Of a stretch of DNA of 8,088 nt, positions 1-6,440 are shown one piece after another. Under the pieces are notes generated by a model. That model worked only from the letters and a program-made list of their open reading frames with translations. It was not told where the DNA came from and did no database searches. The stretch spans positions 1 to 8,088 of the forward strand of contig DASWIV010000258.1 in assembly GCA_036397475.1 (NCBI GenBank), written 5' to 3'. Source of the stretch: DASWIV01 sp036397475 (GTDB taxonomy: Bacteria; JAJVIF01; JAPKYR01). Position 1 is the first letter of the stretch. Every line of letters starts with the position of its first letter. The translations under genes and the position numbers were made by a program.

Positions 1-1370
1 CCGCTGATCTCTCCGTCGTCAATATAGCTCCAGAATGGGACATTATCCGGATTGATGCTGGAGACTATCACGTTTTCAGGTATCACCTGGCTGATCCCGA
101 CAGCGCCACGCTTAAACGCAGCCCTGACACCGTCAGGATACTGGGTCGGGAATCCCTGGAAATAAGATTGTCCGGCTGGAGTCGCGCTTTCAGCCACGAT
201 CCAGACCTCGTCTGTTTCAGAAAATGGCGGATCGCAGTTCGTTATTTCGATGTCAACCATCCACTGGCTCAGAGGTCCCTCTACAGCGATGGATTCGAGC
301 ATGGATGAATCGATCGTGAAAATGCCTCCGGGGATTGTATCACACAGAATTACCACTCCCTGGAGTTCATCCGATACGCTATCTCCGGATGTTTTCATTG
401 CGCTCCAGTCGAAAATTTCGAGTTTGGCGTTGAATGACCCTCCCGACGCAGAGCCATCGTTGAAGAGGGAACTGCCTGATGTGTCCAGTTTTATGAAAAA
501 CGGTTCGTCGACATTCGCGCTCAGGGGGAAGTCGTCGGGTTCGTAAAGGGTCGGCTGGCCGGTCAGTTCCGGATCGCCGGGTTCCCATGTCGCAATTACC
601 GCGTACTGGAATTTGACATCGGGTATTCCCCCGGGAAGCGGGAACTCGAGTTCATAGCGTCTGGAGTTCAATTCGCCGGCCCGGAATATTCCTCGGTCGT
701 CCAGGTCAGGCTCGGTCGTAATCCATGAATAGTAATCGTCGTCCGCCTGAAGCCCGTCGGCGAAGATTTTGAATCCATTCAATGTAGCGGTCGGATTGGG
801 AAGTGAGGCAAGTTTTCCGGGGGTGAATTCGAACAGTGGTAATGTTCCACCGTTGAATTCGCCGTAATTGAACCAGCGGGTGTATCCATCCGCGTTCAGG
901 AGGACCGCGTCTGTATCGCTGTCCGCTGCACCGTATGTCAATCCGCCATAACCAAGGGTTCCGGATCCGTTGTGCATGAACGTACCCCATACATCAAAAC
1001 CATGGTACTGATCGAGTCCCGTAAACGGATGCTGGAGGCTTACAGTGCAGTTGACCAGGCCTTCGGTTGGGAGATCCGATAAGTCGAGGTCGGAGATAAT
1101 CAAATTACCGGATTTGCTTTCCAGCAGGTTATTGACATTCGCGGTGAATTCCGCGGTTCTTAAAGGAACCGAGTGGATGGTGTTATCTGAAGGATCGAGA
1201 TAACAATCCCAGACACCCCACAGCGAACGTCCGCGAGATACCGGTGAAATCACCGATAACTTCTCGTTACCGGTATTATCCGGTGCGACAGGTGAATTGC
1301 CGGATCCGCATCCGGAAATAAAACCAATCGCGATCACGAATAACAGGACAGGACCGATCAGGTTTTTCAT
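1..1370 (-). CDS. Large secreted lipoprotein of unknown function, C-terminus cut off by the window edge
   Basis: I checked this frame codon by codon: it is open from ATG at 1370-1368 to the left edge, 456 complete codons with no stop. A GGAGG site (1378-1382) lies 7 nt before the ATG. The protein begins with MKN and a hydrophobic stretch (residues 4-19), ending in the lipobox ISGC. Cys21 is the predicted lipidated residue. The next residue is Gly, not Asp, which by the usual rule favours the outer membrane. A Gly/Ser/Asn/Pro-rich linker follows, then a long segment rich in Gly, Asp, Asn, Thr, Trp and Phe, including HGFDVWGTF and FEFTPGKL. This composition suggests beta-structured extracellular domains. 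I do not recognise the family and see no catalytic motif. It has its own promoter and is probably not functionally tied to the reductase operon. The frame is certain; the function is unknown. Confidence 0.85.
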   Translation of the reverse strand, partial: MKNLIGPVLLFVIAIGFISGCGSGNSPVAPDNTGNEKLSVISPVSRGRSLWGVWDCYLDPSDNTIHSVPLRTAEFTANVNNLLESKSGNLIISDLDLSDLPTEGLVNCTVSLQHPFTGLDQYHGFDVWGTFMHNGSGTLGYGGLTYGAADSDTDAVLLNADGYTRWFNYGEFNGGTLPLFEFTPGKLASLPNPTATLNGFKIFADGLQADDDYYSWITTEPDLDDRGIFRAGELNSRRYELEFPLPGGIPDVKFQYAVIATWEPGDPELTGQPTLYEPDDFPLSANVDEPFFIKLDTSGSSLFNDGSASGGSFNAKLEIFDWSAMKTSGDSVSDELQGVVILCDTIPGGIFTIDSSMLESIAVEGPLSQWMVDIEITNCDPPFSETDEVWIVAESATPAGQSYFQGFPTQYPDGVRAAFKRGAVGISQVIPENVIVSSINPDNVPFWSYIDDGEIS

Positions 1371-1440
1371 TTTAAGACCTCCGAGTCAGCACTCTCGAAT
1401 GTGGGTAGCAGTGACATACAGCGCTTTATATATTAGATGG

Positions 1441-1449
1441 ATTATATCA
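1441..1449 (-). promoter_or_regulatory. Probable extended -10 promoter for the lipoprotein gene
   Basis: On the minus strand this reads TGATATAAT: a perfect TATAAT hexamer (1441-1446) with the TG of an extended -10 element. The hexamer 17 bp upstream (CATGAT) is a poor -35, which an extended -10 can tolerate. Transcription would start near 1434, giving a leader of about 64 nt before the ATG at 1370. Confidence 0.5.
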
Positions 1450-1455
1450 CCGATT

Positions 1456-1467
1456 TGATTTGAATCA
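1456..1467. repeat. Short palindrome overlapping the weak -35 region of the lipoprotein promoter
   Basis: TGATT-TG-AATCA forms a 12-bp palindrome with 5-bp arms, between the -10 element and the -35 position of the lipoprotein promoter. The placement suits an operator. The arms are short and AT-rich, so chance is a real alternative. Confidence 0.25.
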
Positions 1468-1598
1468 TGAAATAATCAGGGGAGATCTACGTACTGGGTT
1501 CATTCAGTGAAACTGTGGATTTCGATCCCGGAACAGAGCTGGAGCAGAGATCGTCAAATGGAGTATCCGCTTTTCTGTTGAAATTTGAGTAAATTAAT

Positions 1599-2423
1599 TC
1601 AGGAAGGCAAACTGATAATTTTCTCACCACTACGGATCTTTTCAATACGTCGCTGACCAAGGCTGGCTGCACCCAGTGCGGATGTGAACTGCACAAGGGA
1701 TTCATCGGGGACATTGACGTCCTGTCCAAGCTCCGCACGTACCGCGGTCGCGAAAGTACTGAACCTTAAAATTCCACCTACCAGGGTAAATTCAGGCTCG
1801 CCCTTCACTCTTTTCATCAGCTGGACGCACCTTCCAACAAGTGATTCAATGGAGCCCTGCATGATATCCGCGGGAGCCGATCCCAGAGACAAATGATTGA
1901 TCACTTCGGATTCGGCGAATACTGCACAAACACCGGAAATTGTCACCGGATTTTTGGATGTAATTATCAGCGGCTCAATTTCGCCGGTCGTGTAGCCCAT
2001 GTAGTGCGCGGTTTTTTCTATGAAAGCTCCTGTGCCTGCGGCGCATTTGTCATTCAGCCTGAAAGACAGCACTTTGGCGGAATCGTCGAGGCGGCTGGAT
2101 TTCATAGTCTGCCCGCCGACATCCAGGACGGTTTTTGTGTTTGGGAATAAATGAGACGATCCCCGCGCGCCCGCAGTTAAATCAGTCACCTGGGTGTCCC
2201 TGAAATCTACCTGGTGGCGCCCCATTCCTGTGGAAATTACATATTCCACGTCTTCCTTATTTAATCCGGCGGATTCAATACAACCTTCAAAAGTAACCCG
2301 GGATACTTTAGAGAGGTTGAATCCGGTCGGACTCAATTCCCTGCTTAATATCTGGTGATTGTCGTTGAGAAGAACGACCTTGGTGTATGTCGAGCCGACA
2401 TCGATTCCGGCTGTTATTGTCAT
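1599..2423 (-). CDS. bzdQ: ATP-dependent benzoyl-CoA reductase, bzd-type, subunit Q-like (delta; ASKHA ATPase)
   Basis: This 274-aa protein belongs to the BcrAD/BadFG activator family of ASKHA ATPases. In class I benzoyl-CoA reductases these subunits carry a [4Fe-4S] cluster at a dimer interface and couple ATP hydrolysis to electron transfer into the BcrBC-type module. Visible features are phosphate-1 motif DVGSTYTK (residues 8-15), STGMGR (64-69), DVGGQT (101-106), cluster cysteines Cys127 (NDKCAAGTG) and Cys166 (SGVCAVFAESEV), and a C-terminal SALGAA motif. The partner subunit has DMGGQD; here the final Asp is Thr, and the later GGVTRN motif is GGILRF. This fits a specialised second subunit. 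The start MTITAGID resembles Thauera BcrD. The ATG overlaps the preceding stop as ATGA, with AGGAGG 7 nt upstream (2431-2436). A stand-alone dehydratase activator is less likely because two paralogs sit side by side. Confidence 0.8.
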   Translation of the reverse strand: MTITAGIDVGSTYTKVVLLNDNHQILSRELSPTGFNLSKVSRVTFEGCIESAGLNKEDVEYVISTGMGRHQVDFRDTQVTDLTAGARGSSHLFPNTKTVLDVGGQTMKSSRLDDSAKVLSFRLNDKCAAGTGAFIEKTAHYMGYTTGEIEPLIITSKNPVTISGVCAVFAESEVINHLSLGSAPADIMQGSIESLVGRCVQLMKRVKGEPEFTLVGGILRFSTFATAVRAELGQDVNVPDESLVQFTSALGAASLGQRRIEKIRSGEKIISLPS

Positions 2424-3238
2424 GTTGTTACCTCCTGAGTATCGTGTGGAGCTCGGCTTGCCCGGATGTAATCGAGTGCAAACAATGCGGCTCCCAGTGC
2501 ACCCATGTAATGTGAGTCGTCGCTTACGTTCAGTTTTGTCTCAAGTTTATCCTCAAGTGCCTTTATCATTGCCGTATTACGGGTTACTCCGCCGGTAAAT
2601 GTGATCTGATCCTTGATGCCAACCCTTCTGAGCAGGCTGATCGAGCGGCTTGCAATCGACTGGTGGACACCCCAGAGGATATCCTCAATTTTTTTGCCTT
2701 TGCCAAGCCATGACAGAACTTCCGATTCGGCAAAGACAGTACAGGTTGTGCTGATTCTTACCGGTTTACTGAATTTCAGGGCTGTTGGACCTAAGTCGTC
2801 GAGTTCGATGTCGAGTGCCTTTGCAGCAGCGCCAAGGAAACGCCCGGTTCCAGCCGCGCATTTGTCGTTCATACAGAAGTCGATGATTTCGCCGCGATTA
2901 TTTACGCGAATCGCCTTGGTATCCTGACCTCCCATATCGATGACGGTTTGAGTTTCGGGAAACATGTGGACAGCACCACGTCCGTGGCAGCTAATCTCGG
3001 TGACCTGGTTGTTGCCGAATGTTATCCGGTATCTTCCATAGCCGGTGCCGATGATGTATTCGACCTCATCGTCATTAAGACGGCTTCCATCGAGCGCCTG
3101 GTGGAACGAATTTTCAGCCGCCTGGACAACGTTCGCGCCGGTATCGATGAGCGCCCTGCTCACGATTTCCTGTTTCTCATTGATAATTACAGCTTTTGTT
3201 TGAGTCGAACCTACGTCGACGCCTGCAGCGTATGGCAT
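2420..3238 (-). CDS. bzdP: ATP-dependent benzoyl-CoA reductase, bzd-type, subunit P-like (alpha; ASKHA ATPase)
   Basis: This 272-aa protein is the more canonical of two adjacent activator paralogs, closely resembling HgdC/FldI-type activators as well as BzdP. Motifs are DVGSTQTK (residues 8-15, phosphate-1), GTGYGR (64-69), DMGGQDTK (101-108, phosphate-2), MNDKCAAGTGRF with Cys127, STTCTVFAESEV with Cys166, FTGGVTRN (214-221) and MGALGAA near the C-terminus. Cys127 and Cys166 are the expected ligands of the cluster bridging the two ATPase subunits. They fall at the same residue numbers in the downstream paralog, consistent with a heterodimer that arose by duplication. The gene starts 10 bp after the large-subunit stop, with GAGAGG about 6 nt before the ATG, and ends in a 4-nt overlap with the next gene. 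By itself it could be a 2-hydroxyacyl-CoA dehydratase activator; the paired paralog argues for a reductase. Confidence 0.82.
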   Translation of the reverse strand: MPYAAGVDVGSTQTKAVIINEKQEIVSRALIDTGANVVQAAENSFHQALDGSRLNDDEVEYIIGTGYGRYRITFGNNQVTEISCHGRGAVHMFPETQTVIDMGGQDTKAIRVNNRGEIIDFCMNDKCAAGTGRFLGAAAKALDIELDDLGPTALKFSKPVRISTTCTVFAESEVLSWLGKGKKIEDILWGVHQSIASRSISLLRRVGIKDQITFTGGVTRNTAMIKALEDKLETKLNVSDDSHYMGALGAALFALDYIRASRAPHDTQEVTT

Positions 3239-3248
3239 GAGCCACCTC

Positions 3249-4547
3249 TCAGGAGTTGAATTTTGCCTGCATTCTCCTCGAATTCAGGCCTTCGAAAAAT
3301 GCATCGATTCTGTTTTTCATCTGTGCTTCGGATACTACCCGTCGATCCATCATGTCGGATTCGATGAACAGGCTGTACACATCCCTGTTCTCGAGCATGT
3401 ACCTGCGGCTGTCGGCGAGTCCGGTGGAAACTGTACGGCAGCTTTTTATCGGGTGGTAGACAATACCGTCGATGTGAAAATCGGCGATCATCTCGTCGAG
3501 AGCTTTTTCCTGGTAAAACATCGAGTCCATTGCGTCACGGACACTTAAGAGAAGTCCTTCCGCGAGGCTTTCGATAGGACGGGACACATCGTACTGGAAT
3601 CCCCTGTTAGCGCCACCGGAGGCGAACATCAGATATGTGGAATGGACGAATGTTCCGCCCCATTCGGAGAACATTTCGTTGAAACGCCTGAAAATTGGGT
3701 AGCAGGGAACACCGACAAAAGTAAGGCGGAATTTTTCTTCCGTCAATGTACCGATCTTGTGTTCAGCTTTGTATTCCATCTCCGCGACTAGGTCGGAAAA
3801 ATACTTAGCGCCTTCTTCCGACCCGCGGAATCCGTTAGCTACACCCAGATAAATGGTTCCATCTGTAAGGGCATTGAAAAGCGATGGTCTGGACTTGTTG
3901 AGATTCAGTACTTTCTGCCATTCCGCGCTCAGGGTGTTTGCGTAGCCAAGTATAGCCCTCAGTTTATCGATATCGAATTTTTTGCCTGTGACTTTGTCAC
4001 ACGTTAGAATAAGTTCCCTCAGTTGGGCTTCGACATAGAGACGGTCATTCTCAAACGCGGAATCGCCGGACCATGTCTGCCCTCCAGCCTGACGGGTTCC
4101 GGGGACATCGAGAGTTATAACGGGTATTTTGTACATTCGTTCCCAGATCTCTCCCCATTTTATGTACGTGTTGCAGGCATTTGTGAGGACCGCGATCGCG
4201 GGTTTGGGGATATTTCCCATTGGATGTTTTCTTCCACGTAGCTGCATCGCGACATCGGCTTTTACGTAACCGCAAATGTCAGGGGAGTAGCCATAATCCT
4301 CCGCTTCATCCAGGAATTCATGCGCAACACGCCGGACAGCTGTCTGGAGTGAATTGATCTCCGGAAAAACTACCGGAAGATCGAAGGTTTTGAGAATTTC
4401 ATTCAGGCTTCCCATAACAAACACATAGGCAGCCTGCCCGTCATTGTCAGCGGTTCTTCCCAGTTCCTCATACCAGTCGCGGAAGAGATTAGCGCCATCA
4501 CGGTTTCCTCTTCCAACTATGCTTTCTGTCTGTGCTGATCCATCCAT
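3249..4547 (-). CDS. bzdO: ATP-dependent benzoyl-CoA reductase, bzd-type, subunit O-like (beta)
   Basis: This protein of about 432 aa belongs to the 2-hydroxyacyl-CoA dehydratase D-component/benzoyl-CoA reductase family and matches the size of BcrB/BadE/BzdO. It would pair with the 388-aa subunit, bind a [4Fe-4S] cluster and form the substrate-reducing module. Numbered from the ATG, the candidate ligand cysteines are Cys92 (DICGYVK), Cys125 (TNACNTYIKW) and Cys370 (IKSCRTVSTG). Cys183 and Cys282 are also present. The C-terminal pattern IKSC...FIESDMMDRR...MKNRIDAFFE is what I expect of BcrB/BzdO proteins. Start choice: TTG at 4550 lies directly before ATG at 4547. The GGAGG at 4556-4560 is 5 nt from TTG and 8 nt from ATG, so I prefer ATG; the alternative adds one residue. 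The gap to the upstream reductase gene is 27 bp. Confidence 0.82.
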   Translation of the reverse strand: MDGSAQTESIVGRGNRDGANLFRDWYEELGRTADNDGQAAYVFVMGSLNEILKTFDLPVVFPEINSLQTAVRRVAHEFLDEAEDYGYSPDICGYVKADVAMQLRGRKHPMGNIPKPAIAVLTNACNTYIKWGEIWERMYKIPVITLDVPGTRQAGGQTWSGDSAFENDRLYVEAQLRELILTCDKVTGKKFDIDKLRAILGYANTLSAEWQKVLNLNKSRPSLFNALTDGTIYLGVANGFRGSEEGAKYFSDLVAEMEYKAEHKIGTLTEEKFRLTFVGVPCYPIFRRFNEMFSEWGGTFVHSTYLMFASGGANRGFQYDVSRPIESLAEGLLLSVRDAMDSMFYQEKALDEMIADFHIDGIVYHPIKSCRTVSTGLADSRRYMLENRDVYSLFIESDMMDRRVVSEAQMKNRIDAFFEGLNSRRMQAKFNS

Positions 4548-4574
4548 CAATTTATCCTCCGTAGACTGGCTAGC

Positions 4575-5741
4575 TCATGCAAATAGGAGATTCTCCAGAA
4601 ATGTTTCGACCTGCAGTTCAAGGTTTTCGAATGACGTCATGTTTTCCTCAAACTCGGTTACGAAGTATGGAATTTTCTTCTCATCGAGAGCGTAGATATA
4701 AGTAACCTGTTCTTCGAGGCCCGGTTCGCACATTTTCGCGGCCGCGATAATAACAGCGTCAGCGTTGGCGTCGTGTATTTTTTTCAGGAGCATCTCTTCC
4801 TTAGGCTTACGGTCATCGTGCTGCACCGGGCTGTATGTGGAATTTTCAATGTAGGCTTCCGCCAGTGAATGCAGCGGATCGTCACCAACAGCTACCTCAC
4901 CGGTAATATATCGAAGTCCAACCATGAAATCGTCATCGACAAGATAACATGTGCGTCCGAGCATTCTGATCAGATCAAGTGGAGGCTGTTCGCAGAAACC
5001 GCCTTCGAATACCACTCTTATTCGATCCAGTTTTTTAGCCTGATGTTCTTTTAAGAGGCCAATTGCCGTCCTTAAAAGGTCGTTATGTTCTTCCCTCGGG
5101 ATCATGCCCCCGATCGCATGCAGGCAATATGCGTCCTCCGCCTCAATCTGCCACGGGGACTCGCGTTTGATGTCATAGAGCTGCCTGATCAGCTGTCGAT
5201 TTTCATTGAATACCTTGATCGAATTGCGGAGGGAATCATCGGTTATTTCGCATTCCGCCACTTCCTCGACTGTCAATTTAAGCCTCCCGTATTCACCTTT
5301 TAAATACTTAATTGACCCTGCGCTGTTCGGATTCTGGGGAAGATAAAGGATCTGGCAGGGATAATCGAAATTTCGTCCCCAGATAGCAGCAAGATTGCGA
5401 GCGGCGTCGCAGATCGGATGGGAGACGAACATATCGAGCTCAATTTTTCCTGAAAGAACAAGTTCGAAGGATGTTTTTAAAATTGAGCAGAGATAAGATC
5501 CGAAGTGTGAGTCGGCCCGGTTTGTCTCGACCGGCGCCCCACGTAGTTTGAATGGAAGCATACCGGCGGCGTGAACAATTTCCTCGGGGAAATAAACCTG
5601 GAAATGTCCGACGACCTTTTTGCCGGATTCTCGCCACCTTTTGACCATATTGTAATCGGGATCTTCCACCGCATCCCTGCAGAGGTAAAGGATCTCTTCG
5701 AGTGGCTGATCTTTCCATTGGTCGAAAACTGTCAGGCTCAT
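4575..5741 (-). CDS. bzdN: ATP-dependent benzoyl-CoA reductase, bzd-type, subunit N-like (gamma)
   Basis: This 388-aa protein is the smaller subunit of the same family and fits BcrC/BadD/BzdN in length. Visible features are a front segment with FPEEIVHAAGMLPFKLRG (around residues 51-68), Cys85 in SYLC, Cys111 in HPICDAARN, Cys338 in AAKMCEPG, and a C-terminal FVTEFEENMTSF block typical of BcrC/BzdN and HgdB-like proteins. Cys85, Cys111 and Cys338 are the likely ligands of one [4Fe-4S] cluster, with the 432-aa subunit holding the other. Electrons would come from the activator pair after ATP hydrolysis. The ATG overlaps the TetR stop as ATGA, and a strong GGAGG (5748-5752) lies 6 nt upstream inside the last TetR codons. 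A 2-hydroxyacyl-CoA dehydratase subunit is the main alternative. The four-gene order and the bzd-like C-terminus favour the reductase; the substrate could differ from benzoyl-CoA. Confidence 0.82.
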   Translation of the reverse strand: MSLTVFDQWKDQPLEEILYLCRDAVEDPDYNMVKRWRESGKKVVGHFQVYFPEEIVHAAGMLPFKLRGAPVETNRADSHFGSYLCSILKTSFELVLSGKIELDMFVSHPICDAARNLAAIWGRNFDYPCQILYLPQNPNSAGSIKYLKGEYGRLKLTVEEVAECEITDDSLRNSIKVFNENRQLIRQLYDIKRESPWQIEAEDAYCLHAIGGMIPREEHNDLLRTAIGLLKEHQAKKLDRIRVVFEGGFCEQPPLDLIRMLGRTCYLVDDDFMVGLRYITGEVAVGDDPLHSLAEAYIENSTYSPVQHDDRKPKEEMLLKKIHDANADAVIIAAAKMCEPGLEEQVTYIYALDEKKIPYFVTEFEENMTSFENLELQVETFLENLLFA

Positions 5742-6343
5742 CTCTTTCCTCCATTTTCAGAGGTTCCTGCCCCATGGAAAAAATTGTCCAGGACATAATC
5801 GAGTTTGTGTTTGGTGGCTTTGAAAAAACTTGAAGAATAGGGGCTCAGGATAACTTCAACAATCGCAACAAACTGCCACGATAACAGGCGGGAGTCGTGC
5901 TTACGAATTTCACCGGACTTTATCCCCGTGATAATCACTTCCTCGATTATTTCGGGTAGTGAAGACTGGTACGCTTTTATCAACTTCGTGCGAGACGGTT
6001 CGTTAAATATATTTATATCCCTCCGGACCAACTGGATAAGCTCCCGCTGATCATAGGGCAGGTCGAAAAAAGCTTCGGTGAGGTACCGAAGGCGTGTACG
6101 GGAATCGCCGGGGGAATCAATCGCGTTATTCAAAAGATCTCTCAGGTCGGTGAGAAATGACAGCATCATTTCCATGTATAGTTCTTCTTTGCTGGAAAAA
6201 TGATAGTAAAGAGCGCCTTTGGTCATGCTGCAGCGTTCAGCGATTTCCTCCATTGTGACATCGGCGTAGTTCCTTTCAATGAAGAGACTCCCGGCGGCGG
6301 AGAGGATATTGTTGATTGTAATTTCGGACTTAACGTAAGTCAT
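5738..6343 (-). CDS. TetR/AcrR-family transcriptional regulator, first gene of the reductase operon
   Basis: This 201-aa protein has the TetR layout: an N-terminal three-helix DNA-binding domain (about residues 8-58) and a helical ligand-binding domain. The helix-turn-helix is easy to see: VTMEEIAERCSMTKGALYYHF (29-49), with TKGALYYHF as the recognition helix, then SKEELY. The ligand domain (about 60-190) shows no diagnostic residues; an acyl-CoA or aromatic effector is an inference from context. The start is ATG at 6343-6341. It has no good ribosome binding site, unlike all the genes downstream, which may keep the repressor scarce. A 20-bp imperfect palindrome 11 bp upstream overlaps the predicted transcription start, suggesting the protein represses its own operon. 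Known bzd and bad clusters use other regulator families (for example BzdR, BadR), so this wiring is different. Confidence 0.88.
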   Translation of the reverse strand: MTYVKSEITINNILSAAGSLFIERNYADVTMEEIAERCSMTKGALYYHFSSKEELYMEMMLSFLTDLRDLLNNAIDSPGDSRTRLRYLTEAFFDLPYDQRELIQLVRRDINIFNEPSRTKLIKAYQSSLPEIIEEVIITGIKSGEIRKHDSRLLSWQFVAIVEVILSPYSSSFFKATKHKLDYVLDNFFHGAGTSENGGKR

Positions 6344-6354
6344 GGCTTTGAATA

Positions 6355-6374
6355 AATACCTACCAGTCGGTATT
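6355..6374. promoter_or_regulatory. Candidate TetR-family operator
   Basis: The plus strand reads AATACCTACCAGTCGGTATT, an imperfect palindrome with 16 of 20 positions symmetric and 6-bp perfect outer arms (AATACC/GGTATT). The form, GGT/ACC arms around a YRGT-like centre, is common among TetR operators. It covers the predicted transcription start (about 6373) and lies 11 bp before the TetR ATG, an ideal place for autorepression. Confidence 0.7.
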
Positions 6375-6379
6375 ATTTT

Positions 6380-6408
6380 AATATATCAGGAATTTAACCC
6401 ATGGTCAA
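6380..6408 (-). promoter_or_regulatory. Sigma-70-type promoter of the tetR-reductase operon
   Basis: The minus strand reads TTGACC (6408-6403), a 17-bp spacer, then TATATT (6385-6380). Each hexamer has one mismatch to consensus and the spacing is optimal. The predicted start is about 6373, inside the palindrome at 6355-6374, giving a short leader of about 30 nt before the TetR ATG. Confidence 0.65.
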
Positions 6409-6420
6409 GGTCCAATGGGT
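6397..6420. repeat. Inverted repeat ACCCAT-N12-ATGGGT spanning the -35 element
   Basis: Perfect 6-bp arms at 6397-6402 and 6415-6420 enclose 12 bp, within which the -35 hexamer (6403-6408) lies. It could be a second regulator site or a weak RNA hairpin after the crotonase gene. It is not GC-rich and no T-run follows, so a terminator is unlikely. Confidence 0.4.
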
Positions 6421-6440
6421 GATAATTTAAAATTTAATAT

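Larger units (their letters stand above)
1371..1598. other. Intergenic region between reductase operon and lipoprotein gene
   Basis: This 228-bp stretch holds the probable lipoprotein promoter near 1441-1449 and a short palindrome at 1456-1467. The 3' end of the reductase operon falls at its right side, but I found no GC-rich hairpin followed by a T-run there. A minus-strand open frame crosses it (1487-1738) but mostly overlaps the activator gene in another frame and has no recognisable protein features. Confidence 0.6.
6344..6440. other. Regulatory intergenic region upstream of the reductase operon
   Basis: This AT-rich 97-bp stretch separates the crotonase stop from the TetR start. It holds a complete promoter (6380-6408), a candidate TetR operator (6355-6374) and a second inverted repeat around the -35 element (6397-6420). 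No T-tract terminator for the upstream genes is visible, so some readthrough from the crotonase gene into the reductase operon is possible. Confidence 0.65.

Noticed and set aside
250..588. Open frames on both strands (250-546 plus, 379-588 minus)
   Set aside because: They lie within the lipoprotein coding sequence, which is open without interruption in its own frame with a signal peptide; these are shadows.
1487..1598. Terminator after the reductase operon
   Set aside because: Only weak 4-bp stems such as CAGT/ACTG were found, with no following T-tract.
1487..1738. Minus-strand 83-codon open frame overlapping the 3' end of the Q-like gene
   Set aside because: It overlaps a real gene in another frame, has no recognisable motif and no convincing ribosome binding site.
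1599..4547. 2-hydroxyacyl-CoA dehydratase (HgdAB/FldBC type) with activator as the primary call
   Set aside because: Same superfamily, but two different activator paralogs, the N-O-P-Q order and the C-terminal motifs of both large subunits fit a class I reductase better. Kept as the main alternative.
2420..5741. Long plus-strand open frames opposite the reductase genes
   Set aside because: They are antisense to clearly conserved proteins, lack family features, and have no proper upstream ribosome binding sites.
6397..6420. Rho-independent terminator for the crotonase gene
   Set aside because: The stem is only 6 bp with a 12-nt loop, is not GC-rich, and is followed by TTAAATT rather than a T-run.
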